NCBI GenBank assembly: GCA_023140905.1
Contig: JAGLKS010000236.1
Location: forward strand, 1-6,799
From: Alphaproteobacteria bacterium
GTDB taxonomy: Bacteria; Pseudomonadota; Alphaproteobacteria; Micavibrionales; Micavibrionaceae
Length of the DNA stretch: 6,799 nucleotides
Reading direction: 5' to 3'
Position 1 is the stretch's first letter; each line of letters starts with the position of its first letter. Position numbers and translations under genes: made by a program. The notes under the pieces are model-generated. The model had not been told where the DNA came from, made no database searches, and saw nothing but the letters and a program-made list of their open reading frames with translations. Positions 6,695 through 6,799 of this stretch are shown piece after piece.

Positions 6695-6712
6695 ATATTG
6701 ACCTGATATTGA
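6693..6712. repeat. Tandem 9 bp direct repeat
   Basis: TGATATTGA occurs twice in direct orientation (6693-6701 and 6704-6712), separated by CC, giving an 11 base period (about one helical turn). It sits upstream of the candidate promoter of the exported-protein gene, so a direct-repeat regulator site is possible. It slightly overlaps the neighbouring inverted repeat. Confidence 0.4.
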
Positions 6713-6747
6713 AAAGATAAAAACGATAGAGAAGGTGACTAAAACAA

Positions 6748-6799
6748 TGGTGATCGCGAAGGGATTCGAACCCTTGACCTACTGATTAAAAGTCAGTTG
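6748..6799 (-). tRNA. tRNA-Lys (anticodon UUU), 5' part cut by window edge
   Basis: Read on the minus strand, the sequence gives the 3' part of a canonical tRNA. It has an anticodon stem ACTGA/TCAGT around the loop CTTTTAA (anticodon TTT at 6790-6788), a variable loop AGGTC, a T-arm AAGGG-TTCGAAT-CCCTT, a 3' acceptor strand CGCGATC, discriminator A and an encoded CCA (6750-6748). The D-arm and 5' acceptor strand lie beyond base 6799. The anticodon decodes AAA and AAG (lysine). It is transcribed in the same direction as the exported-protein gene, 168 bp upstream of it. No clear intrinsic terminator follows. Confidence 0.93.

Overview
The window looks like a chromosomal segment of a low-GC Gram-negative bacterium, most likely an alphaproteobacterium. 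That placement rests on three things: the RecG sequence style, a DUF502 membrane protein near recG (a neighbourhood I recall from alphaproteobacteria), and a tRNA-Lys whose CCA end is encoded in the DNA. No genus can be named from the sequence alone.

Layout, left to right. Bases 1-167 hold no gene I can support. recG (168-2255, +) encodes a complete ATP-dependent branched-DNA helicase. It converges on a four-gene block that is all on the minus strand. Read in the direction of transcription (right to left), that block holds a signal-peptide protein of unknown function (6579-5398), a PLP-dependent O-acetylhomoserine sulfhydrylase (metY, 5332-4058), a DUF502 two-helix membrane protein (3857-3075) and a serine O-acetyltransferase (cysE, 2967-2338). 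The right edge carries the 3' two-thirds of a tRNA-Lys(UUU), also on the minus strand, ending 168 bp upstream of the unknown gene.

How the genes fit together. CysE makes O-acetylserine, the acceptor for sulfide in cysteine synthesis. MetY uses O-acetylhomoserine and sulfide to make homocysteine. The block therefore contains two acetyl-ester/sulfide steps of cysteine and methionine synthesis, separated by a DUF502 gene with no known link to them. The gaps (65, 200 and 107 bp) and the candidate -10 boxes suggest separate or partly separate promoters rather than one tight operon. RecG is a housekeeping repair enzyme and is functionally unrelated.

The least ordinary item is the 393-residue exported protein. 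It consists of two tandem copies of a domain of roughly 155-165 residues. Each copy carries six cysteines in the same order, including a CxxxC pair and an identical 65-residue spacing between the fourth and fifth cysteines. I do not recognise the family. Nothing in the window amounts to a multi-gene novel system such as a defence island, CRISPR array or transposon.
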